Made by a program: the position numbers and the translations under genes | In this document: positions 24,795-33,771 of the stretch, one piece after another | How the letters are laid out: the number at the start of each line of letters is the position of its first letter | Numbering within the stretch: position 1 is the first letter of the stretch | NCBI RefSeq assembly: GCF_000016665.1 | Contig: NC_009523.1 | Coordinates: 5,145,501-5,209,500, forward strand | Direction: 5' to 3' | DNA: 64,000 bases | Origin: Roseiflexus sp. RS-1 | Lineage (GTDB): Bacteria > Chloroflexota > Chloroflexia > Chloroflexales > Roseiflexaceae | The notes under the pieces: model-generated | Seen by the model: only the letters and a program-made list of their open reading frames with translations | Told to the model about the DNA's origin: nothing | Database searches by the model: none

Positions 24795-26393
24795 ATGATT
24801 GAGCAAAGTCATCGGGGTATGACGTCGGACCCGTACAGCCTTGAGTCGCTGCAACGACGAGCGCTCGCCAGACGGCGACAACGAACATCGTTCACCAGCA
24901 TCTTTGCAACTCGATGGCAAACAGTTCGGTCTACCCGATTCGCTCATCCCGCTTCTCTCCTCGCACGGCTTCCCTCTCGTGTTGCGCTGCATGCGCTGGT
25001 TGCTCTGCTCCTTCCCGTGGCGATGCTGCTGTCGCAACTTCGCCCCGGCGTGCTGACGCCAGCGGTTTCTGCGCCAGTTGGGTCACAGGAGGGGAGCGAG
25101 TTGACCGTACCGCTTGCGCCGGTCGATCTCGACGCTGCGATTGGCGATCCGCCGCTCGAAGAGACTGCCGATCTCCCGGTGCCGCTGTCGCTGATTTCGC
25201 GCAGCGAGGCGCTGGCGCCGATCGTCGTCCCGGCAACGATTGCGGTTGAGCGCGCATTTCTGCGCAACGGTCCCGGAACCAACTACGATGCAGTCGGACG
25301 TATTTCGGGTGCAACGCCGGTGCAGGTCATCGGTCGCTACGGCGACTGGTTCCAGGTCCGCGAACGGGTTGATGGTCCGATCTACTGGATTTCGGGTGAA
25401 GTGCTCGCTATCTCGGAAGCGGCGTCATTCACGCTGTTCGAGGTGCAGGAGAGCGCCATTCCGCCGCCGCCGCCGCCCAAGATTGCAACCGTGCGCGAAG
25501 ACGGTCTGCAACTGCGCGATGGTCCTGGGACGCATTATGTGCCGATCACCAGTCTGAAACAGAACACGCAGATCGAACTGTACGAGATCTATCAGGACTG
25601 GTTCCACGTTGGCGCCCCCGGCGGGTTGGATGGATGGGTCAAGGCGGAATTCCTGAATGTCGAACCGTCGGTCGTCAAGCGTCTGCTTGTTGCTGAAACG
25701 ATCCCGGATCCGAATCCGGCGCTGGTGGGTGTGATCGCCGAGAATAGCGTCAACCTTCGCAAAGGTCCCGACTCGCGCTATGACCGGGTTGGTCGGATCG
25801 ATGCCGGCGTGCAGGTCGATCTGATCGGAAAGTATAAGGACTGGTTGCGGGTGCGGTTGCCCGACGGCACGAAAGCCTGGGTCTTCCGCGATCTGATCAC
25901 CACAACAGCGCACGTGCTGCGGCGGGTGCCGGTCAGCCGTGACTTCCCGGCGCTGCCGGTGAGTGGCGGGCGCCCTGGCGCCAGTCCGGGTCTGGCAAAC
26001 ATTGCCGCCAGCGGTGATGTCGCCAGTTTTGCAGTGCAGTTTGTCGGAGCACGCTACCGCTGGGGCGGCTCAAGCCCATCGACCGGCTTCGATTGCAGCG
26101 GTTTCACCAGTTATGTCTATCGTCAGTTCGGCGTGAACCTGCCGCGCAGCGCCGCTGCACAGTTCAACACCGCGTATGGCGCATCGGTCGGCTCGATGGA
26201 AAATCTGGCGCCGGGCGATCTGATGTTCTTCCGCAATACCGGCGGGCGACGCGGCATCAGTCACGTTGCTATCTACATCGGCGGCGGGCGTATGGTTCAT
26301 GCCATGACACCCCGCTACGGCGTGCAGGTGTCGGGCATCTGGGGATCGTACTGGACATCGCGCTACTATGGCGCCATCCGGGTGCGCCGGTAA
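24795..26393 (+). CDS. NlpC/P60 peptidoglycan endopeptidase with three SH3 domains
   Basis: This 532-residue cell-wall hydrolase has a cytoplasmic Arg-rich N-terminus, a membrane helix or signal anchor at about 55-75, and three bacterial SH3 domains (about 148-210, 228-295 and 312-375). Each SH3 has a LR.GPGTNYD-type motif. The C-terminal NlpC/P60 domain starts at about 410, with the catalytic Cys in GFDCSGFT (near 433), the His in GISHVAIY (near 490) and the third polar residue in GRMVHAMTP. It is expected to cut the stem peptide of peptidoglycan. The ATG at 24795 has an AGGAG site seven bases upstream; a TTG at 24750 is also in frame. Confidence 0.9.
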   Translation: MIEQSHRGMTSDPYSLESLQRRALARRRQRTSFTSIFATRWQTVRSTRFAHPASLLARLPSRVALHALVALLLPVAMLLSQLRPGVLTPAVSAPVGSQEGSELTVPLAPVDLDAAIGDPPLEETADLPVPLSLISRSEALAPIVVPATIAVERAFLRNGPGTNYDAVGRISGATPVQVIGRYGDWFQVRERVDGPIYWISGEVLAISEAASFTLFEVQESAIPPPPPPKIATVREDGLQLRDGPGTHYVPITSLKQNTQIELYEIYQDWFHVGAPGGLDGWVKAEFLNVEPSVVKRLLVAETIPDPNPALVGVIAENSVNLRKGPDSRYDRVGRIDAGVQVDLIGKYKDWLRVRLPDGTKAWVFRDLITTTAHVLRRVPVSRDFPALPVSGGRPGASPGLANIAASGDVASFAVQFVGARYRWGGSSPSTGFDCSGFTSYVYRQFGVNLPRSAAAQFNTAYGASVGSMENLAPGDLMFFRNTGGRRGISHVAIYIGGGRMVHAMTPRYGVQVSGIWGSYWTSRYYGAIRVRR

Positions 26394-26419
26394 CATTCCC
26401 ATTGCGATAGTGTGATCGA

Positions 26420-26450
26420 CGCCCGTGCACCTGTTGCACGGGCGTTTTCA
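26420..26450 (+). terminator. rho-independent terminator after the NlpC/P60 gene
   Basis: CGCCCGTGCA and TGCACGGGCG form a perfect 10-base-pair stem with the loop CCTGT, followed by TTTTCAT. Confidence 0.85.
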
Positions 26451-26612
26451 TGAGCGTTGTCACTCGTTGATCACATCGCTGCGGTACAATGCGTGACGGT
26501 GGCTCGCAGCATGCTGTGTGCTGCATTCGCTCGCACGCTTGTATTGTTGGGCGATGCTGTGGCGATCTGGCGCACCACGCCCACATTATTCCACACACGA
26601 GGAAACAAACGT

Positions 26613-27680
26613 ATGAAAGGATTGATACTCAGCGGCGGCAAAGGCACACGTCTGCGCCCTATCACCTACACCAGCGCCAAGCAACTCGTTCCGGTCGCCA
26701 ATAAACCGGTGCTCTTCCGGGTCATCGAGACGATCCGCGACGCCGGAGTCGAAGAGATCGGTGTCGTGATCGGCAGCACCGGACCAGAAGTGCGCGCAGC
26801 CGTCGGCGATGGCAGTCGCTGGGGAGTGCGCATCACCTATATCGAACAGGACGAGCCGCTGGGTCTGGCGCACGCTGTCAAAATCTCGCGCGATTTCCTG
26901 GGGGATGAACGTTTTGTCATGTTCCTGGGGGACAACTGCATTCAGGGGGGGATTGCGCCACTGTTGGAGCAATTTGGCGCAAGCGACTTCAACGCGCAGA
27001 TCGTTCTCAAACAGGTCTCCACACCCGAACAGTACGGCGTTGCCGTGCTCGACGAGCGGGGGCAGATCGTGCGCCTGATCGAAAAACCGCGTCAACCTCC
27101 CTCAGACCTGGCGCTCGTCGGCATCTATATGTTCGACAAGAGCATCTGGGAAGCGGTCGAGGCGATTCGCCCATCGTGGCGTGGCGAACTGGAAATCACC
27201 GATGCGATCCAGTGGCTGGTGGAGCATGGTCGGCGCGTCTTTCCCTACATCCACCACGGATGGTGGATCGATACCGGCAAGAAGGATGATATGCTGGAGG
27301 CGAATCGGTTGGTGCTGGAAGAAATGCCGGTATCGGTCGAAGGGTTCGTCGACCGCGATTCGCACCTGATCGGGAAGGTGATCATCGAGAAGGGGGCGGA
27401 AATCATCAACAGCACCATTCGCGGACCAGCAATCATCGGTGAGCATACGCGCATCATCAATGCCTATGTTGGTCCCTTTACCTCGATCTACCACCACTGC
27501 CTGATCGAAAGCGCCGAAATTGAGCACTCGATCGTGCTGGAACACTGCACCATTCGTGATCTCCCCCACCGCCTGGAAGACAGCCTGATCGGGCGGTATG
27601 TCGAGATTACCCGATCGCCGCGCAAACCGAAAGCCTACCGCCTGGTGCTTGGAGATCACTCGAACGTCGGGGTGCTGTAA
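26613..27680 (+). CDS. glucose-1-phosphate thymidylyltransferase, long form
   Basis: This 355-residue sugar-nucleotide pyrophosphorylase has the N-terminal signature MKGLILSGGKGTRLRPIT, the Lys of EKP..PPSDLALVGIYMF and the C-terminal left-handed beta-helix repeats (IIEKGAEIINSTIRGPAIIGEHTRI). The 'long' form, with the beta-helix tail, is common in Chloroflexota and actinobacterial relatives. It makes dTDP-glucose for deoxysugar or surface-glycan synthesis. No rml partners are adjacent. The frame is open from 26457, but the canonical N-terminus and a GAGGA site place the start at 26613. Confidence 0.87.
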   Translation: MKGLILSGGKGTRLRPITYTSAKQLVPVANKPVLFRVIETIRDAGVEEIGVVIGSTGPEVRAAVGDGSRWGVRITYIEQDEPLGLAHAVKISRDFLGDERFVMFLGDNCIQGGIAPLLEQFGASDFNAQIVLKQVSTPEQYGVAVLDERGQIVRLIEKPRQPPSDLALVGIYMFDKSIWEAVEAIRPSWRGELEITDAIQWLVEHGRRVFPYIHHGWWIDTGKKDDMLEANRLVLEEMPVSVEGFVDRDSHLIGKVIIEKGAEIINSTIRGPAIIGEHTRIINAYVGPFTSIYHHCLIESAEIEHSIVLEHCTIRDLPHRLEDSLIGRYVEITRSPRKPKAYRLVLGDHSNVGVL

Positions 27681-27690
27681 AGGGCTGAAC

Positions 27691-27718
27691 GTTGAACGTT
27701 GAACGTTCAACGTTCAAC
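27691..27718. repeat. perfect 28-base palindrome of heptamer units between convergent genes
   Basis: GTTGAACGTTGAAC is followed directly by its exact inverse, GTTCAACGTTCAAC. It lies 11 bases after the thymidylyltransferase stop and 6 before the end of the convergent glpX gene. A bidirectional terminator is plausible, although no T-tract follows. The units match the arrays at 22513-22735. Confidence 0.85.
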
Positions 27719-27724
27719 CTGTTC

Positions 27725-28714
27725 CTACCGGGCGTGAACATAATCGACGCCGGAGATGCGCATAAGTTTCGTCCAGTCGTGGCGTGACTCGATGAAGCGC
27801 ACCGTGCCGGAGACAGCGCGCATCACAACCGAGTAGGTGCGTGCGCCGCCGCCGAAATACCGCACGCCACGGAGAAACTCGCCGTCGGTGATTCCGGTAG
27901 CGGCGAAGAAGACATTCTCGCTGCGCACCAGGTCGGATGTGCGATAGACCCGTTCGAGATCAATGCCACTGGCAGCAGCAAGTGCGCGTTCGTCGTCGTT
28001 GCGGGGCCAGAGTTTGCACTGGATCTCGCCACCCAGGCATTTCATCGCGCAGGCGGTGATCACCGCTTCCGGCGCGCCGCCGATCCCCATCAGCATATCG
28101 GCGGGCGGATCTTCGATAGCGGTCATAATACCGGCGGAGACATCGCCGTGGAGAATGAGTTTGATGCGTGCGCCAGTCTCGCGGATCTGGCGGATGAGTT
28201 CCTTGTGACGCGGTCGATCAAGCACAACGACGGTGATATCCTCGACTTCCTTCTTGAGCGCGCGTGCAACGTTGCGGATGTTTTCTGAGACCGGCGCATT
28301 GATATCGATCGCGCCGCGCGCCTGCGGTCCGACTGCCAGTTTGTCCATGTAGGCGATGCCCGCCCAGTGATACAGGGATCCGCGCTCGGCAACGGCGACA
28401 ACGGCGATTGCACCGGGCATCCCTTCGGCGAGGAGCGTCGTTCCTTCCACCGGATCGACGGCGACATCGACCTCGGGCGGATCGCCAGTGCCAACCTTCT
28501 CGCCGATGTAGAGCATCGGCGCTTCATCCTTTTCCCCCTCGCCAATGACCACCACACCATCCATCGGCACAGCGTCGAGCGCAAAACGCATGGCATCGAC
28601 GGCAGCCTGATCGGCGGCGTTCTTGTCGCCGCGTCCCATGAGGCGAGCGGCGCGTAACGCCGCCGCTTCGGTGCAGCGTACCAGATCCATTCCCAGATTT
28701 CGTTCGAGACGCAT
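27725..28714 (-). CDS. glpX: class II fructose-1,6-bisphosphatase (GlpX type)
   Basis: This 329-residue enzyme dephosphorylates fructose 1,6-bisphosphate in gluconeogenesis or carbon fixation. Family pieces include GRGDKNAADQAAVDAMR, GEGEKDEAPML, the metal-binding DPVEGTT and GIGGAPEAVI. The start was set at the ATG preceded by AAGGAGG at the right spacing; the frame is open 14 codons further. It is divergent from groES, with the CIRCE region between them, and convergent with the thymidylyltransferase gene. Confidence 0.93.
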   Translation of the reverse strand: MRLERNLGMDLVRCTEAAALRAARLMGRGDKNAADQAAVDAMRFALDAVPMDGVVVIGEGEKDEAPMLYIGEKVGTGDPPEVDVAVDPVEGTTLLAEGMPGAIAVVAVAERGSLYHWAGIAYMDKLAVGPQARGAIDINAPVSENIRNVARALKKEVEDITVVVLDRPRHKELIRQIRETGARIKLILHGDVSAGIMTAIEDPPADMLMGIGGAPEAVITACAMKCLGGEIQCKLWPRNDDERALAAASGIDLERVYRTSDLVRSENVFFAATGITDGEFLRGVRYFGGGARTYSVVMRAVSGTVRFIESRHDWTKLMRISGVDYVHAR

Positions 28715-28855
28715 CCGCAGCCTCCTTGTGCAGTGAGATCCCGGAAAACCGCGCATTGTACGTGGAGAGGAAGTTGTCTATGATTGTAGCATGACTGCAC
28801 CACTCTGCCTAGCGCTTCGGTGACGCAATGCGTCTCGATGGTCTCATTATGTCTA

Positions 28856-28882
28856 CTGGCACTCTTCCCTTTTGAGTGCTAA
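28856..28882 (+). promoter_or_regulatory. CIRCE operator, upstream copy
   Basis: CTGGCACTC, nine bases, then GAGTGCTAA. The right half is perfect and the left half has two mismatches to TTAGCACTC. It ends nine bases before the -35 of the groES promoter. It is an HrcA repressor site by established knowledge. Confidence 0.85.
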
Positions 28883-28890
28883 AATGGGAC

Positions 28891-28919
28891 TTGACAAAAA
28901 CAAACGCTTTCGGTAGTAT
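28891..28919 (+). promoter_or_regulatory. groES-groEL promoter
   Basis: A perfect TTGACA (28891-28896), a 17-base spacer and TAGTAT (28914-28919). Initiation near 28926 falls just before the downstream CIRCE. Confidence 0.85.
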
Positions 28920-28928
28920 AGAGAGCGG

Positions 28929-28955
28929 TTAGCACTCTTCCGTCGAGAGTGCTAA
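28929..28955 (+). promoter_or_regulatory. CIRCE operator, perfect copy
   Basis: TTAGCACTC, nine bases, GAGTGCTAA: an exact match to the CIRCE consensus. It sits at the expected transcription start, so HrcA bound here would block the promoter. Confidence 0.97.
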
Positions 28956-29003
28956 CCGCTTCAACTGTCTCACCTGATCGATAGTGAAGGAGGTTGCACA
29001 GAT

Positions 29004-29309
29004 ATGGGCACGGATTTCCGCATCCGGCCGCTCGCAGACCGTGTTGTTGTCAAGCCGGTCGAGCGCGAAGAGAAGACCAAGGGCGGCATTTATCTGCCGG
29101 ATACGGCCAGCAAAGAGCGCCCGATGGAAGGCACGGTGCTGGCGGTCGGCGAGGGGCGCATCGATGACAACGGCAAGCGCATCCCGATGAATGTCAAGCC
29201 CGGTGACCGCGTGATTTTCGCCAAGTACAGCGGCACCGAATTCAAGGTCGATGATGTCGAGTACCTCATTCTTTCAGAGAAGGACATCCTGGGTATCATT
29301 CAAGAGTAA
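29004..29309 (+). CDS. groES: co-chaperonin GroES
   Basis: This 101-residue GroES forms the heptameric lid of the chaperonin. [16 protein letters not shown] at the start, [12 protein letters not shown] (the mobile loop) and [17 protein letters not shown] are typical. An AAGGAGG site lies 12 bases before the ATG. groEL follows after 61 bases in the same HrcA-controlled transcript. Confidence 0.97.
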   Translation: MGTDFRIRPLADRVVVKPVEREEKTKGGIYLPDTASKERPMEGTVLAVGEGRIDDNGKRIPMNVKPGDRVIFAKYSGTEFKVDDVEYLILSEKDILGIIQE

Positions 29310-29370
29310 CGCTGGTTGTATCGTATAGTCGTCAGGCGATCATCAGTCTGATCAGGAGGATAGAACTCCC

Positions 29371-31005
29371 ATGCCAAAGCAGTTGTATTTCAACGAAGAT
29401 GCGCGCCGTGCGCTCAAACGGGGCGTCGATATCGTCGCTGATGCGGTCAAGACGACCCTCGGTCCTCGCGGGCGCAATGTCTCAATCGATAAGAAGTTCG
29501 GCGCGCCGACCGTGACCCACGACGGTGTGACGGTTGCCAAGGAGATTGAACTGAAGGACCCCTTCGAGAACATGGGCGCGCGCCTGCTCGTCGAAGTCGC
29601 CACCAAGACGAACGATGTCGTTGGTGACGGTACGACGACGGCGACAGTGCTGGCGCAGTCGATTGTCAACGAGGGGTTGAAGATGGTTGCTGCCGGCGCC
29701 AACCCCATGCTGATCAAGCGTGGTCTCGATAAAGCGGTCGAAGCGGTTGTCGCCGAGTTGAAGAGTGTCGCTATCCCGGTGCGCGACCGCGCCGATATTG
29801 CGCACGTGGCCGCGATTTCGGCTGCCGATAGCGAGATCGGCGATCTGATCGCTGAGGTGATGGAGAAGGTCGGCAAGGATGGCGTGATTACGGTCGAGGA
29901 GAGCAAGGGAATCGCCTTCGAGAAGGAATACACCGAAGGTATGCAGATCGACCGCGGCTACATCTCGCCCTACTTCGTCACCAACCCCGAGCGCATGGAA
30001 GCCGAGCTCGAGGATCCCTACATTCTGATTACCGATAAGAAGATCAGCAGCATCCAGGACATTCTGCCGGTGCTGGAGAAGGCGTTGCAGGTGACCAAGA
30101 ACCTGGTGATCATCGCCGAGGATGTCGATGGTGAGGCGCTGGCGACCCTGGTGGTTAACAAACTGCGTGGCACGATCAACGCCCTGGCGGTGAAGGCGCC
30201 CGGCTTCGGTGATCGCCGCAAGGCAATGCTCCAGGATATTGCGATTCTGACTGGCGGCACCCTGATTTCGGAAGAGATCGGTCGCAAACTGGATAGCGCA
30301 ACGGTCGAAGACCTGGGTCGCGCGCGCCGCGTGGTGTCGGATAAGGACAACACGACGATCATCGAGGGTCGCGGCGATGAGCGTGCAATCCGCGCCCGCA
30401 TTGAGCAGATCCGCGCTCAGATCGAGACGACCACCAGCGACTTCGACCGCGAGAAGTTGCAGGAGCGTCTGGCGAAACTGGCAGGTGGCGTGGCGGTGTT
30501 GAAGGTCGGCGCGGCAACCGAGCCGGAGTTGAAGGAGAAGAAGCACCGCGTTGAGGATGCGCTCTCGACGGCGCGCTCGGCGGTGGAGGAAGGCATCGTG
30601 CCTGGTGGCGGCGTGGCGCTGCTCAATGCCATCCCGGCGCTCGACCGCGTCCAGGTGACGTATGAGGACGAGAAGTATGGCGTGCAGATCCTGCGCCGCG
30701 CGCTCGAGGAGCCGATGCGCCAGCTGGCGCGTAACGCTGGCGAGGACGGCGCGGTGATCATTGATACGGTGCGCCGCTTGCAGAAGGAAAAGAATGACAA
30801 GAATATCGGCTACAATGTGCTGACCGGTGAGTTTGGCAGCATGATCGAGATGGGTATCATCGACCCGGTGAAGGTGACCCGCTCGGCGGTGCAGAATGCG
30901 GTGTCGATTGCCGGTCTGCTGTTGACCACCGAGGCGCTGATCGCCGATATTCCGGAAGAGAAGCCGGCGACGCCAACCCCCGGCGGCGGCGGAATGGACT
31001 TCTAA
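29371..31005 (+). CDS. groEL: chaperonin GroEL
   Basis: This 544-residue, 60-kDa chaperonin subunit has [12 protein letters not shown] near the N-terminus, [14 protein letters not shown] (ATP binding, with the catalytic Asp), the [16 protein letters not shown] stretch and a C-terminal Gly-Met tail ending GGGGMDF. Full length and without visible defects. An AGGAGG-type ribosome site precedes the ATG, and a strong terminator follows. It folds non-native proteins with GroES. Confidence 0.98.
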   Translation: MPKQLYFNEDARRALKRGVDIVADAVKTTLGPRGRNVSIDKKFGAPTVTHDGVTVAKEIELKDPFENMGARLLVEVATKTNDVVGDGTTTATVLAQSIVNEGLKMVAAGANPMLIKRGLDKAVEAVVAELKSVAIPVRDRADIAHVAAISAADSEIGDLIAEVMEKVGKDGVITVEESKGIAFEKEYTEGMQIDRGYISPYFVTNPERMEAELEDPYILITDKKISSIQDILPVLEKALQVTKNLVIIAEDVDGEALATLVVNKLRGTINALAVKAPGFGDRRKAMLQDIAILTGGTLISEEIGRKLDSATVEDLGRARRVVSDKDNTTIIEGRGDERAIRARIEQIRAQIETTTSDFDREKLQERLAKLAGGVAVLKVGAATEPELKEKKHRVEDALSTARSAVEEGIVPGGGVALLNAIPALDRVQVTYEDEKYGVQILRRALEEPMRQLARNAGEDGAVIIDTVRRLQKEKNDKNIGYNVLTGEFGSMIEMGIIDPVKVTRSAVQNAVSIAGLLLTTEALIADIPEEKPATPTPGGGGMDF

Positions 31006-31032
31006 ACCCGTCGGTGGGTTTTCCGCAAAAGG

Positions 31033-31070
31033 AAGGGGAGGCGTTGTCTGGCAGCGCCTCCCCTTTTTTC
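31033..31070 (+). terminator. rho-independent terminator of groES-groEL
   Basis: GGGGAGGCG (31035-31043) pairs with CGCCTCCCC (31055-31063), followed by six T. The A-rich left flank could let it also serve the convergent gene. Confidence 0.9.
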
Positions 31071-31108
31071 GTCCGCGTCATTGCGGCGACGGTGGCGCCT
31101 CTCTCGTT

Positions 31109-32299
31109 TTATCGCCACGAACTCAACCACTCGCTCAGTGACACGCGCGGCGCCAGACGCGGTGCAGCGTCACGGGACAGCGCCAGGTCGCGTACAATTC
31201 GGGCGATTTCAAACGCTGCCAGTGGATTTCCGGCGGCACGCGCGGCATCGGCTGCTGCCCGCCGGGCTTCCGGTCGTTCGATCCAGCGCTGTATTCCGGC
31301 GACGAACTGTGTCGCATCCGGTGTGTACTGCGCGGCGCCACGGCGCACGACATACTCCAGATTGCCGGCTTCCTGTCCGGGTGCAGCGCCATAGATCAGA
31401 AGGGGACGTCCCACCGCCAGCGCTTCGCTAATGCTCAAACCGCCAGCTTTGGTGGCGACGATGTCGGCGGCATACATCATGTCCGCCATGGGAACAAAGC
31501 CATAGATGTGGGTTGGATTCTTCCAGGTGCGCGCGCGCAACGTCGCAGCAAGTTCGCGGTTGTGACCTGTAACGATGGCAAGCTGGATGTGTTCATTTGC
31601 CTCATCGGCAGCAATCGACAGTTCCGCCAGTGGACCGACCCCGGCGCCGCCGCCGGAGATGAGCACGGTGACCAGATCGGTGCGCCAGCCCAGATCGCGC
31701 CGCACATCCTCCGGCGCAGCGCGCGGCGCTGCAAACCGCGGGTGGACTGGAATGCCGACAATCCGTACCTGGTGCGGCTCAAGACCACATCCCAGCGCGC
31801 GTGTGCGCACCTGCGCATTTGGAACGATGCACAGGTCGTCGACTGGCGAAAACCAGGTGTGGTGCACATGCCCCAGATCGGTCACAACCGTGATCAATCC
31901 GGGACGACCCCGCACCCCGCGATAGGCATCGGCGACCAGTGCAGTAAAGAGCGGATACACGCTGATGACGACATCGGGCGCATGACGCACGAGCAGTCGT
32001 CGCAGCGCATCGCCGATAGCCAGCCCCATCGCGCTGCGCAACAGCACGGCATATGCCGCTGCATCGGTGAGCGCGTGCGCGCGGTCATACCGTTCCGGCG
32101 CGTGCTGGATAGTTGAAAGGTAGAATGTTTCTGCATGCCGGAGCAGCGAGGGACTCGATGGTTCATGCAACGGGTTGGCGATGGTAACCTGCACGCTCTG
32201 GCTGTAGTTGTGCAACAGCGCCGCCTCGATCGCCTGCGCGGCGCTCCGGTGTCCGCTCCCCGCGTCGGTTGTCAGTATCAGGATGCGCACATTGCGCAT
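31109..32299 (-). CDS. GT28 glycosyltransferase, MGDG-synthase-like
   Basis: This 396-residue glycosyltransferase is of the MGDG-synthase / processive diacylglycerol glycosyltransferase type. The N-terminal acceptor domain shows TTDAGSGHRSAAQAI (residues 9-23). The middle has VVTDLGHVHHTWF. The C-terminal GT28 nucleotide-sugar site reads ATKAGGLSISEALAVGRPLLIYG with APGQEAGN. It likely adds galactose or glucose to diacylglycerol to make membrane glycolipids. Such lipids are expected in phototrophic Chloroflexota, but donor and acceptor cannot be read here. The start at 32299 follows AGGAGGAG; the frame is open to 32398. It lies 95 bases after the aminotransferase gene, so they may be co-transcribed. 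Confidence 0.8.
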   Translation of the reverse strand: MRNVRILILTTDAGSGHRSAAQAIEAALLHNYSQSVQVTIANPLHEPSSPSLLRHAETFYLSTIQHAPERYDRAHALTDAAAYAVLLRSAMGLAIGDALRRLLVRHAPDVVISVYPLFTALVADAYRGVRGRPGLITVVTDLGHVHHTWFSPVDDLCIVPNAQVRTRALGCGLEPHQVRIVGIPVHPRFAAPRAAPEDVRRDLGWRTDLVTVLISGGGAGVGPLAELSIAADEANEHIQLAIVTGHNRELAATLRARTWKNPTHIYGFVPMADMMYAADIVATKAGGLSISEALAVGRPLLIYGAAPGQEAGNLEYVVRRGAAQYTPDATQFVAGIQRWIERPEARRAAADAARAAGNPLAAFEIARIVRDLALSRDAAPRLAPRVSLSEWLSSWR

Positions 32300-32394
32300 A
32301 AGCGTTTCTCCTCCTGTGTGTTCCTGGCAGTTGGTTAGACGTTGATGAAAGGTTAACTGTTTCACCCAGCCGTTCCACTGCCAGTGCATCGATG

Positions 32395-33582
32395 TCACAG
32401 ACGGGTATGCAATGCTGCCAGGCGCTCGGCAGCCGCATCGATGGTTTCCAGGCGCTTGGCGAAGCAGAAACGCGCCAGGTTGGGCGCGCCCGTCGGGTCA
32501 CTGTAGAACGCTGAGGTGGGAATGGCTGCCACGCCAATGTCGGTTGTTAGCCACCGGCAGAAGGCGCGGTCGTCGGCATACCCCAGTGCGCCGATGTCGG
32601 CAGAGATGAAATAGGCGCCTTCAACCGGAAGCGTCGGTAATCCAGCTGACTCGAGCGCCTGCTGCAACCGCGTGCGCCGTTCGCTATAGTCGCGCAACAG
32701 GTCGCAGTAGTATCCGTTGACCGACGCCTGTTCCAGCGCGACGGCAACTGCTTCCTGCAATGGCGACGATGTGGCGAACGTCACCCACTGGTGCGCCTGG
32801 CGCAACGCCTGGTTCAGATGCGCCGGTCCAACCGCGTAGCCGATCTTCCATCCGGTGACGCTAAAGGTTTTTCCAGCACTGTTGATGGTGAGCGTGCGCT
32901 CCCACATGCCGGGGAGCGTCGCCAGCGGCACATGGGCGCCACCGTCGAAGACCAGCCGGTCATACACTTCGTCGGTGATCGCAAGGGTGTTGTGATCCTG
33001 ACAGAGTTCGGCGATGAGGCGTAATTCGGCGCGGGTGAAGACCTTGCCGGTCGGGTTGTGCGGCGTGTTGACGATGATGAGCGTCGGATTGCGCCTGAAC
33101 GCGGCGCGCAGTTCCGCCTCGTCGAACCACCACGTGGCGTGGGTGGGATCTGGCGGGTAGAGACGCACTGGTAGAGGAATGCCGCCTGCCAGGGTAATGT
33201 CGGGTACGTAGGCATCATACGCTGGCTCGAAAATGATGACCGCATCGCCCGGCTCGATCAGCGCCAGCAGCGCATCGCACAACGCCTCGGTTGCGCCGCT
33301 GGTGATTGTGACTTCACGCTGCCAGTCCACTGCACGCCCGTAGTCACGCTCCCACTGCGCAGCGACCGCCAGACGCAGGCGAGGCAATCCGGGCATCGGG
33401 GCGTACTGGTTGATGTCGGCGGCAATCGCGGCTGCCGCCGCTTCCTTGATGAATGCCGGACCTGGAAAATCAGGAAAGCCCTGTCCCAGGTTGATCGCGC
33501 CGCGCTCCAGCGCCAGCGCGCTCATTTCGGTGAAGATGGTTGTGCCGAAACCCGCCACACGGCGGGCAAGCCTGCCGGTCAT
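32395..33582 (-). CDS. class I/II pyridoxal-phosphate aminotransferase
   Basis: This 395-residue PLP enzyme resembles the YbdL / kynurenine aminotransferase / DapC branch. It has LGQGFPDFPGP near the N-terminus, TSGATEALCDALLAL, NTPHNPTGKVF, ITDEVYDRLVF, and the PLP-binding Lys in SAGKTFSVTGWKIGY. The C-terminal RFCFAK completes the fold. The substrate may be methionine, kynurenine or succinyl-diaminopimelate; the sequence alone does not decide. The ATG at 33582 has a GGGAG site seven bases upstream; the open frame continues to 33732 and overlaps the start region of the divergent gene. Confidence 0.88.
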   Translation of the reverse strand: MTGRLARRVAGFGTTIFTEMSALALERGAINLGQGFPDFPGPAFIKEAAAAAIAADINQYAPMPGLPRLRLAVAAQWERDYGRAVDWQREVTITSGATEALCDALLALIEPGDAVIIFEPAYDAYVPDITLAGGIPLPVRLYPPDPTHATWWFDEAELRAAFRRNPTLIIVNTPHNPTGKVFTRAELRLIAELCQDHNTLAITDEVYDRLVFDGGAHVPLATLPGMWERTLTINSAGKTFSVTGWKIGYAVGPAHLNQALRQAHQWVTFATSSPLQEAVAVALEQASVNGYYCDLLRDYSERRTRLQQALESAGLPTLPVEGAYFISADIGALGYADDRAFCRWLTTDIGVAAIPTSAFYSDPTGAPNLARFCFAKRLETIDAAAERLAALHTRL

Positions 33583-33694
33583 GCGTTCACTCCCTGAGTG
33601 CTGTTTCCACGTCTTCTGCTTCGCCGATACTGTATCGTACCATACCTGACGTCCTCGTGCGGAAGCGGTCAGTGGGCAGTCTTGAATGACATAT

Positions 33695-33724
33695 TTGACC
33701 ATCCGCTTACTTCGGGTATACAAT
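33695..33724 (+). promoter_or_regulatory. promoter of ctaA
   Basis: TTGACC (33695-33700), an 18-base spacer and TACAAT (33719-33724), 47 bases before the ctaA ATG. Confidence 0.6.
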
Positions 33725-33771
33725 GCCCGCACTATCGAGGCACAGTCGAAGCGCCTGGAAAGGAAGCGGTC

